Below are positions 8,714-18,005 of a stretch of 64,000 nt of DNA, piece by piece. The notes beneath the pieces were generated by a model that saw nothing but the letters and a program-made list of their open reading frames with translations, did no database searches and had not been told where the DNA came from. A program made the position numbers and the translations under genes. How positions within the stretch are numbered: position 1 is the first letter of the stretch; each line of letters starts with the position of its first letter. Source of the DNA: Actinoplanes oblitus (GTDB lineage Bacteria; Actinomycetota; Actinomycetes; Mycobacteriales; Micromonosporaceae); assembly GCF_030252345.1 (NCBI RefSeq), contig NZ_CP126980.1:5967501-6031500 (forward strand). The letters run 5' to 3'.

Positions 8714-10318
8714 TCAGGCGCTCACGTCGTACTTCGCGACGGCGGTCCGCGCGTCGTCGAGTTGCTCGCTGCTCAGACCGGCGATGGCCAGCTCGACGGA
8801 GACCTCCTGCCGGGTCACTCCCTCCACGCCGTGCATCCGGAGCGTGCCCATCTCGTCCATGGTGAACGTCACCCGTACCGGGGAGTTCATCGGCAGCGGT
8901 GGCAGATTGTCGATCCGGCCGGCGCCGATCTTCGCGTTGTCGGCGAGGCGGGACGACTCGGTGGCCCCGGCCTGCTCCCAGATCTCCAGCTCGATGGTGA
9001 CCATGTCGGCGAAGGCCGTGCCGTACGTCTGGGTGGGCGGCGCGGCCGGCAGCGCCGCGTTGGCGTGCAGGAGGTGGTCGACGATGAAGCCCTCGCCGTC
9101 GGCCTCCGGATGGCCCTCGGAGAGCACCTTGACGCCGAACGCGCGGGGGACGACCGCGGTGACCCGCTTGCCGACCACCGCCTTCACGCTCTCCGCGGCG
9201 ATGCCCAGCTCGGCTGCCACCTGCTCCAGCCCGTCGTCGTCCTCGTCCGGCAGCTGAACCTTGACCGACTCGATCAGGGCGTAGAGGGCCGCGCCCTTGG
9301 CGACCGCCAGGTCCGGATCGTGCAGCAGCGGCTCGAAGCCGAACCGGCGGCGCAACATCTCCTGCACGGCGGGCATCCGGGTCGAACCGCCGACCAGCAG
9401 GACCGCGTCGAAGTCGTCGACGCCCTTGGCCTTGGCCGCCTCGACGGTGCGCCGGGTGATCTCGGCCGTCCGGTCCAGCAGATGCGCGGTGGCCTCCTCG
9501 AACTCCTCCCGGGTCACCTCGACGCGGGCCGACTCGCCGTCCCAGCGCAGTGTGAACGGACGCTTCCGCAGACTGCTCAGGGCGCGTTTGACCTCCTCGG
9601 CGCCGGTCGCCACCTCCTGCAAGAACTCCTCGCTGTCGGCGGCATCGCTGTCCGGGTGCTCGGCGAGGAACCGGTTCACCAGCAGGGTGGTGATCCGCTC
9701 GTCCCAGTCCGCGCCGCCGAGGTGGTGGTCGCCGTCGGTGCACACCACCCGGATCTCCGAGCCGGAGATCCGGATGACCGTGGTGTCGAACGTGCCGCCG
9801 CCCAGGTCGTAGACGAGGATGTTGCGTTCCTGATCGGTGCCGCCCATCACCTCGTAGTGCAGCGCGGCGGCCACCGGTTCCGGTACCACGTTGAGCACGG
9901 TGAGGCCGGCGGCCACGCCCGCGGCCCGGGTCGCCTCCCGCTCCCTGATGCCGAAGTAGGCGGGGACGGTGATGACCACGTCCCGCACCGGCAGGTGCAC
10001 CGACTCCTCGGCGGCACGGGCCAGCTCGCGCAGGATGAGCGCGGAGACCGTGACCGGCGTGTGCCGCTGACCGTGGAACTCCAGCTCGACGTCCTCACCC
10101 ATCCGGCGCTTGATCAGCGAGACGACCAGGTCCGGGCTGAGCTTGGCGGAGTTCTTCGCCTCCCGGCCGACCACCACGTTGCCCTCGGTCTCGAAGAAGA
10201 CCACCGAGGGCGTGGTGTCCTCGCCGATCGCATTCTTGATCACGACGGGACGACCGCTGTCGTCCACCTGAGCGATGCACGAGTACGTGGTTCCGAGATC
10301 GATTCCGAAGACCGCCAT
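8714..10318 (-). CDS. Hsp70/DnaK-like ATPase lacking the C-terminal lid (paralogue 1)
   Basis: A 534-residue Hsp70-family protein. The nucleotide-binding domain is complete: phosphate-1 motif FGIDLGTTYSC at the N-terminus, phosphate-2 VYDLGGGTFDTTV (169-181) and adenosine motif LLVGGSTRMPAV (307-318). Between this domain and the beta substrate domain, residues 352-388 hold a helical insert (EQVAAELGIAAESVK) and the canonical linker is replaced by VVPRAFGVKV. The protein ends soon after the beta domain, about 80-100 residues short of housekeeping DnaK, so the lid is missing. No dnaJ or grpE lies nearby. It is the first gene of the minus-strand operon and is divergent from the TIR-CHAT-STAND gene, pointing to a dedicated regulatory Hsp70. 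Confidence 0.92.
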   Translation of the reverse strand: MAVFGIDLGTTYSCIAQVDDSGRPVVIKNAIGEDTTPSVVFFETEGNVVVGREAKNSAKLSPDLVVSLIKRRMGEDVELEFHGQRHTPVTVSALILRELARAAEESVHLPVRDVVITVPAYFGIREREATRAAGVAAGLTVLNVVPEPVAAALHYEVMGGTDQERNILVYDLGGGTFDTTVIRISGSEIRVVCTDGDHHLGGADWDERITTLLVNRFLAEHPDSDAADSEEFLQEVATGAEEVKRALSSLRKRPFTLRWDGESARVEVTREEFEEATAHLLDRTAEITRRTVEAAKAKGVDDFDAVLLVGGSTRMPAVQEMLRRRFGFEPLLHDPDLAVAKGAALYALIESVKVQLPDEDDDGLEQVAAELGIAAESVKAVVGKRVTAVVPRAFGVKVLSEGHPEADGEGFIVDHLLHANAALPAAPPTQTYGTAFADMVTIELEIWEQAGATESSRLADNAKIGAGRIDNLPPLPMNSPVRVTFTMDEMGTLRMHGVEGVTRQEVSVELAIAGLSSEQLDDARTAVAKYDVSA

Positions 10319-10511
10319 GCACGCGCTCCCGCCTTGTTCCACTAAACCGGACCGGGATTCCACCAAAATGAACAGGGGTTGACCAGGGGAGATCACTGAA
10401 CGCTGTCACAATATCCCGGAGAGCTACCAACGACCATCCCTGATATGGAGATCGGACAATATTGGCTCTAGGCTCGTTGCCGACGGCTCCGTACGCGGAT
10501 GGGCGGGTGCG
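10319..10511. promoter_or_regulatory. Divergent promoter region of the conflict-island operon and the TIR-CHAT-STAND gene
   Basis: These 193 bp separate the start codons of the two opposed units and must hold both promoters. The middle is less GC-rich than its surroundings, with ACAATAT at 10411-10417 and CAATATTG at 10467-10474, the latter a perfect 8-bp palindrome. I could not pick a convincing -35/-10 pair for either direction. Confidence 0.4.
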
Positions 10512-13500
10512 ATGTCCGATGCAGCCGAGGTGTACGTGGCCCACGGTCCGGCCGACGCGGACTGGACCGCGCTGCTGGCCCACGCCCTGGAGAGCCGCGG
10601 CGCGCCGGTCTTCCTGCAGCAGTGGGACGTGGTCCCGGGCAACGTACGGGTCAACCGGATCGATCAGGGCCTGCACGGCTGCCGCAGCGCGGTGATCGTG
10701 GTGGGCGCGGCCGACCTGGCCGGCGAGTACCCGGCTCTGCTGGAGATGGCGGACCGCGGCCGGATCCAGCTGGTGCCCGTGCTGCGCGAGCGCGCCGCCA
10801 CCCCTCCCCTGCTCAGCGCCTACCTGCCGGTGACCTTCTCCGGAGCGGACAGCAGGCCGGACTTCGACGAACGGGTGGACGCGCTGCTCCGCGCGCTGCG
10901 CGCCGCACCCGTCGTCCGGCGCGGCTTCGCCGCCCCGGACTTCGGCATCGTCGCCGAGGGCCCGGTCACCGTCCGGCTGCGGATCACCGAGCGGCGCACC
11001 GTCCTCATCGCACCCGACGGCGCCGAGACCGTCGCGGAACATCCCGGTCCGCAGCCCGCGCTGGAGCAGCTCGGCTGGGACGTCACGCGCGCACAGCGGA
11101 CCGCACGCGGCGCGAGTGCCGCGCTGGCCCGGCTGGGCGACGGGCTGGGCCGCACCTTCCTGCCCGGCCCGGTCGGCACCACGCTCGCCGGGCTGCTCGA
11201 CACCGCCGTCCGGCTGAACAGATCCCTGACGGTCAGCCTGGAGATCGATCCGCGGCACCCCGGGTTGCACGCGCTGCACTGGGAGTGCCTGAGCCTGCCG
11301 GGCACCGGGACGATCCTCGCCATGCAGCCGGTGGTACGCCTGCGGCGGTTCACCGACCTGGGCGCCACCACCCGTCCCGACATTCCCGGCCCGCTGCGGA
11401 TCCTCGCCGTCGTCGCCGGGCCCGACGCCGAGGGTCACGAACTGGTCGACCACGAGCACGAACTCGGCATGATCCTGCGCCGGGTGCAGTCGGCCCGGGC
11501 CGGTGGTGGCGCTCGGGTCCGGGTCCTCAACTGGGGATCCGCCAGGGCGATCAGGGCCGCGCTGCAAGACGGCGAGCGGTTCCACATCCTGCACCTGTCC
11601 TGCCCCGCCGAACCCGGGGTGCTGCTGCTCGAGACCGCCGACGGTGCCACCGACCGGATGGACGCCGCGCGTTTCGCCGATGAGGTGCTGCCACCGGACG
11701 GCCTGGTTCCGCTGATCGTGCTGGCCGGTTGCTCCGCCGTGAAACAGGCCACCGGCCTGTCCGGATTCGCACAGGCGCTGCTGTCCTACGGCGTGCCCAC
11801 CGTCCTGGCGATGACGGCGCCGGTCACCGATCACTACGCGACCGAGCTGCTCGCCCGCGCGTACGGCCGGCTGGCCGCGGCGACCGCACCGGTCTCGCCG
11901 CTGACGGTCCTCGCCGACCTGCGGCGCGCCATCGAGCAGGAGCGGCCCGGGCGGCCCGCGGGGGATCCGCTGGCCCGGTTGCCCGAGTGGCACGCCCCGG
12001 CCGTGTTCACCCGGGTCCGCGACAGCACGCTGTACGACCCCCGGCTACCGGCCGGCGCCGCCGCCGGCCACCCGGAGCCGGACCGCGGTGACTTCGTCGG
12101 TCGTCGTACCGACCTACGGGGCCTGCTCCGTGCGCTGCGCCCGGGCGGCAGCCACAGCGGCGTCCTGATCCACGGCATCGGCGGTATCGGCAAGAGCACG
12201 CTGGCCGGGCAACTCGCCGGCATGCTGGCCGACGCCGGCGACCCGCTGCTGGTCGCGCCGCGGGCGCCGCACACCGCGGAGCGGATCCTCCGGGCCGTGG
12301 CCTTCCAGCTGCGCTCCCGGCTGCCGGACGCCGAGGGCCGAGCCCTGCGGGGCCGGCTGACCGACACCGAGGACGACTGGATCGACCGGCTCGACCTGCT
12401 GACCGACGAGTTGACCGCCCGGCACCTGACGGTGCTGCTGCTGCTCGACGATCCGCTCGGTGATCCGCTGGACGGTGCCGATCCGGAGGCCGCGCTCGAC
12501 ACCGACCTGCGCGACTTCCTGCGCCGGTGGCTGCGGCTGGAGTGCGGTGCCCGGCTGCTGGTCACCGCCCGGCGGGCCGACGCGCTGGGCTTCGCCGACC
12601 GCCGGCTGCTCACCTGGCAGCTGGGCCCGCTGTCCCGGGCCGAGACCGGCAAGCTGATCTGGCGGCTGCCCGGCGTCCACGCCCTGTCCCCGCCCGACCA
12701 GGACCGCGCCTACCAGGATCTGGGCGGCCACCCCCGGGCCCTGGAGTACCTCAACGGTCTCCTGCAGGCCGGCCGGCCGGCCACCGGGCAGCCGACCGGC
12801 GCCCGATCCGACGGTAAACGCTTCGACGACGTCGCCGACCGGATGGAGACGAACCTGCGCGGTCGCGGCATCGCCGATCCGGAGCGCTGGATGGGTGAGG
12901 CCGGGAAGTCCGTCGACACCGCGCTGGCCGCGACGGTCGCCGGGATCTCCGCCGAGGTCCTGCTCGACCGGCTGCTCGACCAGCTGCGGGACAGTGCCCC
13001 ACGGGCTCGGGAGCTGCTGCTGGCCGCCGCGGTGTACCGCCGCCCGGTCGACCGGACCGGCCTGCTGTGGGCGGTGGCCGAGCCGGCCGCTCCCGACCCG
13101 GACCGGTCCGCCCGGCTGCGCCGCTGGTACGACGCCCTGATCGAGCTCCGCGCCGTCGATGCCGACGCCACGCTCGCCGATGTCGCCCTGCCCGGGCGCG
13201 ACCAGCTGCACCGCGATCTGGCCGCCGGCACCCGCCCACCGGAGGTGCCCTGGCTCGACCCGGCACGCGACGAACTCGTCCGCCTCGGCCTGCTCACCCC
13301 GGTGCCCGGCCGCGACGGTGTGCGGCGGTGGATGGTGCACCGCTGGACGGCGGGGTCGCTGGCCGGACGCGAGCCGGACGAGACCCGGCACGCGCACCGG
13401 CGAGCCGCCGCCTATCACCGGTGGTGGGCCGCGCTGAACGCGCGGGACCCCGGGTACGACCACCACGACCTCGAGGAGGCCCGCCACCACTGCACCGCCG

Positions 13501-15845
13501 TCGACGACCTCGATCAGCTGCTCTCGGTCGCCTCGCAGTGGTGCGTGATCCTGCACGAGGCCGGCGCGTTCCGCCAGGAGGAGATCGTCTGCGCCGAGAC
13601 GGTCGCACGGCTCGAACGGCTCGCCCCCGACCATCCGGAGATCTGGTACTTCACCCACCAGCTCGGTGTCATCGCGATGCGGCAGGGCCGGTACCCGGAG
13701 GCCGAGACGCATCATCGGCGCTGCCGCGAACTGGCGGCCGCGAGCGGGGATCTGCTGGCGGAGGCCACCAGCTTCCGGGAGCTCGGCTCGCTCGCCCAGC
13801 TGAGCGGCGATCGCGCCGCGGCGGTGGAGTACTACCAGAAGGCGATCGGGTGCTGCGGCGCGCAGGCGACGAGCGCGGCACTGGCCGTGCTCGCCTCCTG
13901 CTACCAGCTGCGCGGCGCCATGGATCTGGCCAGGGAGGACGGCGAGGCCTGGCGCTGGAGCATCGGCGCCTACCAGATCGCGAGGGAGCTCCGCGAACGC
14001 ACCGGGCCGGCCGGCGGGGAACGTGAGCTCGGCCAGCTGGCCCGCGCTTTCGGCGACCTCACGCTCGCCGACGAGCACGAGTTCCGCACGCACGAGAGCG
14101 CCGGGTACGCCGCGGACCTCAGGCGGCTCATCGCGACCTCGGCGCTGCAGACCGGCACGGTCGAGCTGCTGCACGGCATGCCGCTGATGGCGCTGACGTT
14201 CCTGCGGCACGCGCAGGACGCGGCGGCCGGAACCGGGGACCGCCTGCTGCTCGCCCAGTGCCATCGCCTGCTCGGCGACGTGCTGTTCCAGGTGGGCCGG
14301 CACGAGGAGGCCACCACGGCCTACCGGGAACTGGCCGAGCTCGCCGACCAGCTCGACGACCCGCTGTTGCAGGCCGTCGCCGAGCAGCAGCTCGCCCGGG
14401 TCACGGGTGACCGCCATCCGGACGACGCGACCGGGGTCGCCGAGGCGCACTTCGCCGAGGCCGACCGGATCGCCCGCCGGCTCGGCAGTCTCCCGCTGCT
14501 CGCCGCGGGCCGGCTCTACCGCGGCGAGCTGGCCGAGCTCGCGGGCCGGGCCGACCAGGCGCGCGCCGCGTTCCAGGCGGCCGTCACCGCCGCCGACGAG
14601 TGCCAGGACCTGGCCGTCTGGACCAGTGCGGCGCTGCGCCTGGGCAGCCTGGACGCCGGGGCCGGGAACGCCGGGGCCGCGGCGGACTGGTTCCACCGGG
14701 CGGTCGCCCGCTCACACGAGTCGGGCAACAGCCGGGCGGAAGCGCTCGGGCGGGTCGCGCTCGGCATGCTGGCCTGGGAGAACGGCGACCGGGACGCCGC
14801 CGACGAGGCGCTCGCCGTGGCCGAACGGGTCGCCACCACCGGGGGGCACCGGCCGCTGGCCGTATCGTGCCAGCTGCACCGCGCGACCCTGGCCGGCGAC
14901 CGGAGCCGGTTCGGCGCGGCGGAGCGACACTACGCGCACGCGCTGGCCCTGCTCGACGAGCGGACCCATCCCGGACTGGTCGCCGAGACGCACCGGCGGC
15001 GCGGCCGGGACCGCGTCCAGCGTGGGCAGTGGACCGAGGCGGCCGAGGACCTGACGGCAGCCCTGCGGATCTTCGGACGCTACGCCATACCGGAGGCCGT
15101 GGCCTGGTGCCGGCTGCATCTCTGGCGGGCGCTGATCGAGATCGGTGACATGGAGCAGGCGGCACACCTGGCTCTGCGCTGCGCGGCCCCCACCGAGACG
15201 CTGCTGCCCTCGCCCCTGCGGATCGCCGCGCTGATCGCGACCGGCGAGGAGCTGTGCACGACCGGCGACCGGTCCGGATTCGCGCTGCTGGAAGCGGCCC
15301 TGGCCGACGCGGAGACGGTGGAGCCCGAACCCGGATCGCTGGTCGCCGGCTGCCGGCGGGCGCTCGCCCACGCGCTGCGTGCCCACGGTGCACCGGCAGC
15401 CGCGATCACCCAGCTCCGCGAGGCACACCGGATCGCCGGGCTGATCAACGATCCGCTGGCGGCCGTGCACGACGAGCGGGATCTCGGCCGGGCCCTGCTG
15501 GCCTCCGGCGATCGCGACCAGGGCCGGACCTGGCTCGCCGCCTCGGCTCGCCACGCCGCGCGGATGCGTCAGGAGCGGGAGCTGGCAGCGGCCACCGAAC
15601 TGCTCGACGGCGTACTCGCCAGCGCCACCCTCACCGGCGTCGAGTCGCAGTGGCGGGACCTGCAATGGGTACGCCGGTTGCGAGCCGCCGACGGGGAGCG
15701 CGGATTCACCGGCACCCCGCGCGCGCACGTCGGGCCCTCGGTGAACGAGGTGCTGCGCACGATGGGTACCCGGCACTCCCCCGCCGCCGGGGTCCCGTTC
15801 GCCGTCGGCCCGCACCGGATGACCCGGCGCTCCCACCGCTCATGA
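10512..15845 (+). CDS. TIR-CHAT-STAND NTPase-TPR sensor/effector protein
   Basis: A 1777-residue multidomain protein. Residues 1-135 form a TIR domain, with loop motif WDVVPG at 38-43. Residues about 290-455 form a CHAT caspase-like protease with the expected His361 (ILHLSC) and Cys407 (LAGCSAV). Residues 525-800 form a STAND/NB-ARC-like NTPase: DFVGRR entry motif, P-loop GIGGIGKST (555-563), Walker B LLLLDD (642-647). From about 1000 to 1700 there are repeated helix pairs of TPR type (for example GRYPEAETHHRRC and GRHEEATTAYREL). In known STAND proteins the repeats sense a ligand and NTP-driven oligomerisation activates the effector. Here two candidate effectors, NAD-directed TIR and protease CHAT, share one polypeptide. 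The stop region overlaps the converging dnaK paralogue by 6 bp. Confidence 0.93.
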   Translation: MSDAAEVYVAHGPADADWTALLAHALESRGAPVFLQQWDVVPGNVRVNRIDQGLHGCRSAVIVVGAADLAGEYPALLEMADRGRIQLVPVLRERAATPPLLSAYLPVTFSGADSRPDFDERVDALLRALRAAPVVRRGFAAPDFGIVAEGPVTVRLRITERRTVLIAPDGAETVAEHPGPQPALEQLGWDVTRAQRTARGASAALARLGDGLGRTFLPGPVGTTLAGLLDTAVRLNRSLTVSLEIDPRHPGLHALHWECLSLPGTGTILAMQPVVRLRRFTDLGATTRPDIPGPLRILAVVAGPDAEGHELVDHEHELGMILRRVQSARAGGGARVRVLNWGSARAIRAALQDGERFHILHLSCPAEPGVLLLETADGATDRMDAARFADEVLPPDGLVPLIVLAGCSAVKQATGLSGFAQALLSYGVPTVLAMTAPVTDHYATELLARAYGRLAAATAPVSPLTVLADLRRAIEQERPGRPAGDPLARLPEWHAPAVFTRVRDSTLYDPRLPAGAAAGHPEPDRGDFVGRRTDLRGLLRALRPGGSHSGVLIHGIGGIGKSTLAGQLAGMLADAGDPLLVAPRAPHTAERILRAVAFQLRSRLPDAEGRALRGRLTDTEDDWIDRLDLLTDELTARHLTVLLLLDDPLGDPLDGADPEAALDTDLRDFLRRWLRLECGARLLVTARRADALGFADRRLLTWQLGPLSRAETGKLIWRLPGVHALSPPDQDRAYQDLGGHPRALEYLNGLLQAGRPATGQPTGARSDGKRFDDVADRMETNLRGRGIADPERWMGEAGKSVDTALAATVAGISAEVLLDRLLDQLRDSAPRARELLLAAAVYRRPVDRTGLLWAVAEPAAPDPDRSARLRRWYDALIELRAVDADATLADVALPGRDQLHRDLAAGTRPPEVPWLDPARDELVRLGLLTPVPGRDGVRRWMVHRWTAGSLAGREPDETRHAHRRAAAYHRWWAALNARDPGYDHHDLEEARHHCTAVDDLDQLLSVASQWCVILHEAGAFRQEEIVCAETVARLERLAPDHPEIWYFTHQLGVIAMRQGRYPEAETHHRRCRELAAASGDLLAEATSFRELGSLAQLSGDRAAAVEYYQKAIGCCGAQATSAALAVLASCYQLRGAMDLAREDGEAWRWSIGAYQIARELRERTGPAGGERELGQLARAFGDLTLADEHEFRTHESAGYAADLRRLIATSALQTGTVELLHGMPLMALTFLRHAQDAAAGTGDRLLLAQCHRLLGDVLFQVGRHEEATTAYRELAELADQLDDPLLQAVAEQQLARVTGDRHPDDATGVAEAHFAEADRIARRLGSLPLLAAGRLYRGELAELAGRADQARAAFQAAVTAADECQDLAVWTSAALRLGSLDAGAGNAGAAADWFHRAVARSHESGNSRAEALGRVALGMLAWENGDRDAADEALAVAERVATTGGHRPLAVSCQLHRATLAGDRSRFGAAERHYAHALALLDERTHPGLVAETHRRRGRDRVQRGQWTEAAEDLTAALRIFGRYAIPEAVAWCRLHLWRALIEIGDMEQAAHLALRCAAPTETLLPSPLRIAALIATGEELCTTGDRSGFALLEAALADAETVEPEPGSLVAGCRRALAHALRAHGAPAAAITQLREAHRIAGLINDPLAAVHDERDLGRALLASGDRDQGRTWLAASARHAARMRQERELAAATELLDGVLASATLTGVESQWRDLQWVRRLRAADGERGFTGTPRAHVGPSVNEVLRTMGTRHSPAAGVPFAVGPHRMTRRSHRS

Positions 15846-17444
15846 CAGGCGGGCGACGGCGGCCCGCAGCTCGTCGACCCGTTTGTCGTCCAGGCCGCCG
15901 ATCTGCACCTTGACGTGCTCCATCGCCTTGCCCGTGACCAGTTCGACGGCGGAGACCGTGAGCAGGCCGACCTCGTCGAGGGCGAAGGTGATGTCGATCG
16001 GTGAGTTCTTCGGCAGGGGCGGGAGCCGCTCGATGCGGCCCTCGCCGATCTGCCGATTGGAATCCAGCTCGTGCGACACCGTCGGCCCGGCCTGCTCCCA
16101 GATGCTGATCCGGATCGACGTCTGGTTGCTCAGCGGGGTGTAGAACTGCTTGGTCGGTGCGGCCGGCAGCGGGTCGTTGGGCAGCAGCAGGTGGCTGACC
16201 TCGCGCTTGCCCTCCTCGGGTTCGGTGTCGCGAGCCACCACGCCCACCCCGAACGCGCGCGGGACGACGTTGACGATCTCCCGGTCCTTCCAGGTCCGCA
16301 CCGCCGTCTCGGAGACCCCGACGGTACGGGCGACCTTCCGGATCGCGGCGTCGCCCGGCTCGTCCCGCTCGTGGGCCAGCCGGATCCGGATCGACTCCCG
16401 CAGCGCGAACATGGCCGCGCCCTTGGCCACCGCCAGATGCGGGTCGTGCAGCCGCGGGTCGAAACCGAATCGCTCCCGCAACGCCCGCGCCACGGCGGGC
16501 ATGTACGTCGACCCGCCCACCAGCAACACGCTGTCCGGGGTGCCCGCACCGGCTCGGTCGGCGACCGCGAGCGCCCGGCCGGTGATGTCCACGGTCTGGT
16601 CCAGCAGGTCGGCGGTGAGGGCCTCGAACGTCTCCCGCGACACGTCCACCGCCGCGGTACGCCCCTCGAAGCGCAGCGTCTGCCGGTACGACGTGCGTAC
16701 CGAGAGCGCCTTCTTCACCTTCTCGGCGACCAGCGTCACCTCCTGCAGGAACTCCTCGCTGTCGCCGGCGCCGGAGTCCGGGTGCTCGGCGACGAAGCAG
16801 TCGCGCAGATGCGCCACGATCCGCTCGTCCCAGTCGGCCCCGCCGAGCCGGTGGTCGCCGTCGGTGCACACCACTGTCACGTCGCCGCCGCTGAGCCGGA
16901 TCACCGTGGTGTCGAAGGTGCCGCCACCGAGGTCGTACACCAGAATGGTCTGATCCTCGCCCTCGTTGAGCGCTCCGTAATGCAGGGCGGCGGCCACCGG
17001 CTCGGGCACCACGTTCACCACGGTGAGGCCGGCGATCTCACCGGCCTGCTCGGTGGCCCGCCGCTCGGCGACCCCGAAGTAGGCGGGCACCGTGATCACC
17101 ACATCCCGCACGGTCTCCCCGGTCGCCGCCGCCGCGCCCCGGGCCAGCGCCCGGACGATCAGCGCCGAGATGCTCTCCGGCGTGTGCGTGATCCCATCGA
17201 TCTCCAGTTCCGTCCCGGACTGCCCGATGTGCCGCTTGATCAGGGACACCACCCGCTCCGCGTCCCTTTTCGCGGCGTCCTTGGCCTCGTCGCCGACGAC
17301 GACCCGGTGCGGTGAGACGAAGTGCACGACCGACGGCGTGATCTCCGCACCGGCCTCGTTCGGGATGATCACGGGGACGCCGGTGTCGTCGACCCGGGCG
17401 ATGCACGAGTAGGTCGTTCCGAGATCGATGCCGAACGTGGTCAT
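15840..17444 (-). CDS. Hsp70/DnaK-like ATPase lacking the C-terminal lid (paralogue 2)
   Basis: A 534-residue protein, exactly the length of paralogue 1 and alike throughout. It has FGIDLGTTYSC at the N-terminus, VYDLGGGTFDTTV and LLVGGSTYMPAV. The insert between the ATPase and substrate domains reads like a helix-turn-helix (KVARTVGVSETAVRTWKD) and the linker is VVPRAFGVGV. The C-terminal lid is absent. It is divergent from the small TIR gene by 60 bp, mirroring the dnaK1/TIR-CHAT arrangement, and its last codons overlap those of the TIR-CHAT-STAND gene tail to tail. Probably a dedicated Hsp70 acting with the TIR proteins; the client is unknown. Confidence 0.92.
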   Translation of the reverse strand: MTTFGIDLGTTYSCIARVDDTGVPVIIPNEAGAEITPSVVHFVSPHRVVVGDEAKDAAKRDAERVVSLIKRHIGQSGTELEIDGITHTPESISALIVRALARGAAAATGETVRDVVITVPAYFGVAERRATEQAGEIAGLTVVNVVPEPVAAALHYGALNEGEDQTILVYDLGGGTFDTTVIRLSGGDVTVVCTDGDHRLGGADWDERIVAHLRDCFVAEHPDSGAGDSEEFLQEVTLVAEKVKKALSVRTSYRQTLRFEGRTAAVDVSRETFEALTADLLDQTVDITGRALAVADRAGAGTPDSVLLVGGSTYMPAVARALRERFGFDPRLHDPHLAVAKGAAMFALRESIRIRLAHERDEPGDAAIRKVARTVGVSETAVRTWKDREIVNVVPRAFGVGVVARDTEPEEGKREVSHLLLPNDPLPAAPTKQFYTPLSNQTSIRISIWEQAGPTVSHELDSNRQIGEGRIERLPPLPKNSPIDITFALDEVGLLTVSAVELVTGKAMEHVKVQIGGLDDKRVDELRAAVARLS

Positions 17445-17504
17445 GCGTCGTCGCTCCGCTCTTCGCAGCAGGCTGTCCCGGCTCGTCGAGAATATGCTGA
17501 GCGT
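17445..17504. promoter_or_regulatory. Compact divergent promoter region between dnaK paralogue 2 and the TIR gene
   Basis: Only 60 bp separate the two start codons, so the promoters must overlap, or one or both transcripts are nearly leaderless. AATATGCT at 17491-17498 is the only AT-rich patch and lies 7-14 bases before the TIR start codon, a plausible -10 for a leaderless transcript. Confidence 0.35.
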
Positions 17505-18005
17505 ATGTGCGAGACCACACCCAGTGACAACGACGCTCGCCCCGACTTCTTCATCAGCTTCACCAAGCCCGACCAGGAGTGGGCGAGGTGGATCGTGGAC
17601 CTGATCAAAGAGGTGGTCAACGAGGACGGGCAGCCCTGCCGCGCGCTGTACCAGGAAGACGACTTCGTACCCGGCACCAACTGGATCCACCTGATCGACA
17701 AGGGGCTGCGACAGTGCCGCCGCGTCCTGCCGATCCTGTCCCCGGCCTACCTGGAGGACTCCCAGTACGGCGCCGCCGAGTGGCAGGCGGCGTGGTCGAA
17801 GGATCCGAACGGGTTGCTGCGCCACCTGGTGCCGGTGCGGGTGCTCAGCTGTCAGCCGGCCGGCCTGCTCGGTGCGATCGTCCACATCGACCTGGTCGGG
17901 CTCCGTAAGGACGCCGCCCGAGCCGCCCTGCTGCTCGGCCTGGACGCGGCCATCCGCGGCCCACGGCGACGCCGGGCGGCGGCACCCTTCCCCGGCCCCC
18001 ATTGA
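17505..18005 (+). CDS. Small TIR-domain protein
   Basis: A 166-residue protein that is almost entirely one TIR domain: PDFFISFTKPDQEWARWI as the first strand and helix, then YQEDDFVPGTNWIHLID around the BB-loop (49-65), AEWQAAW, and a short basic tail. This is the actinobacterial TIR type with an F/W-V-PGTNW loop. TIR domains either degrade NAD+ or make nucleotide signals, or act as adaptors. Residue 51 in this loop is Glu where the TIR of the large protein has Gln, so this one may be the active enzyme, but exact alignment of the catalytic Glu is not safe by eye. The next gene starts within the stop codon (TGATG). Confidence 0.9.
   Translation: MCETTPSDNDARPDFFISFTKPDQEWARWIVDLIKEVVNEDGQPCRALYQEDDFVPGTNWIHLIDKGLRQCRRVLPILSPAYLEDSQYGAAEWQAAWSKDPNGLLRHLVPVRVLSCQPAGLLGAIVHIDLVGLRKDAARAALLLGLDAAIRGPRRRRAAAPFPGPH

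Noticed and set aside
5631..9257. Very long plus-strand frame (over 1200 codons) opposite the GTPase and FN3-type genes
   Set aside because: It crosses several real gene boundaries on the other strand and has no recognisable protein features.
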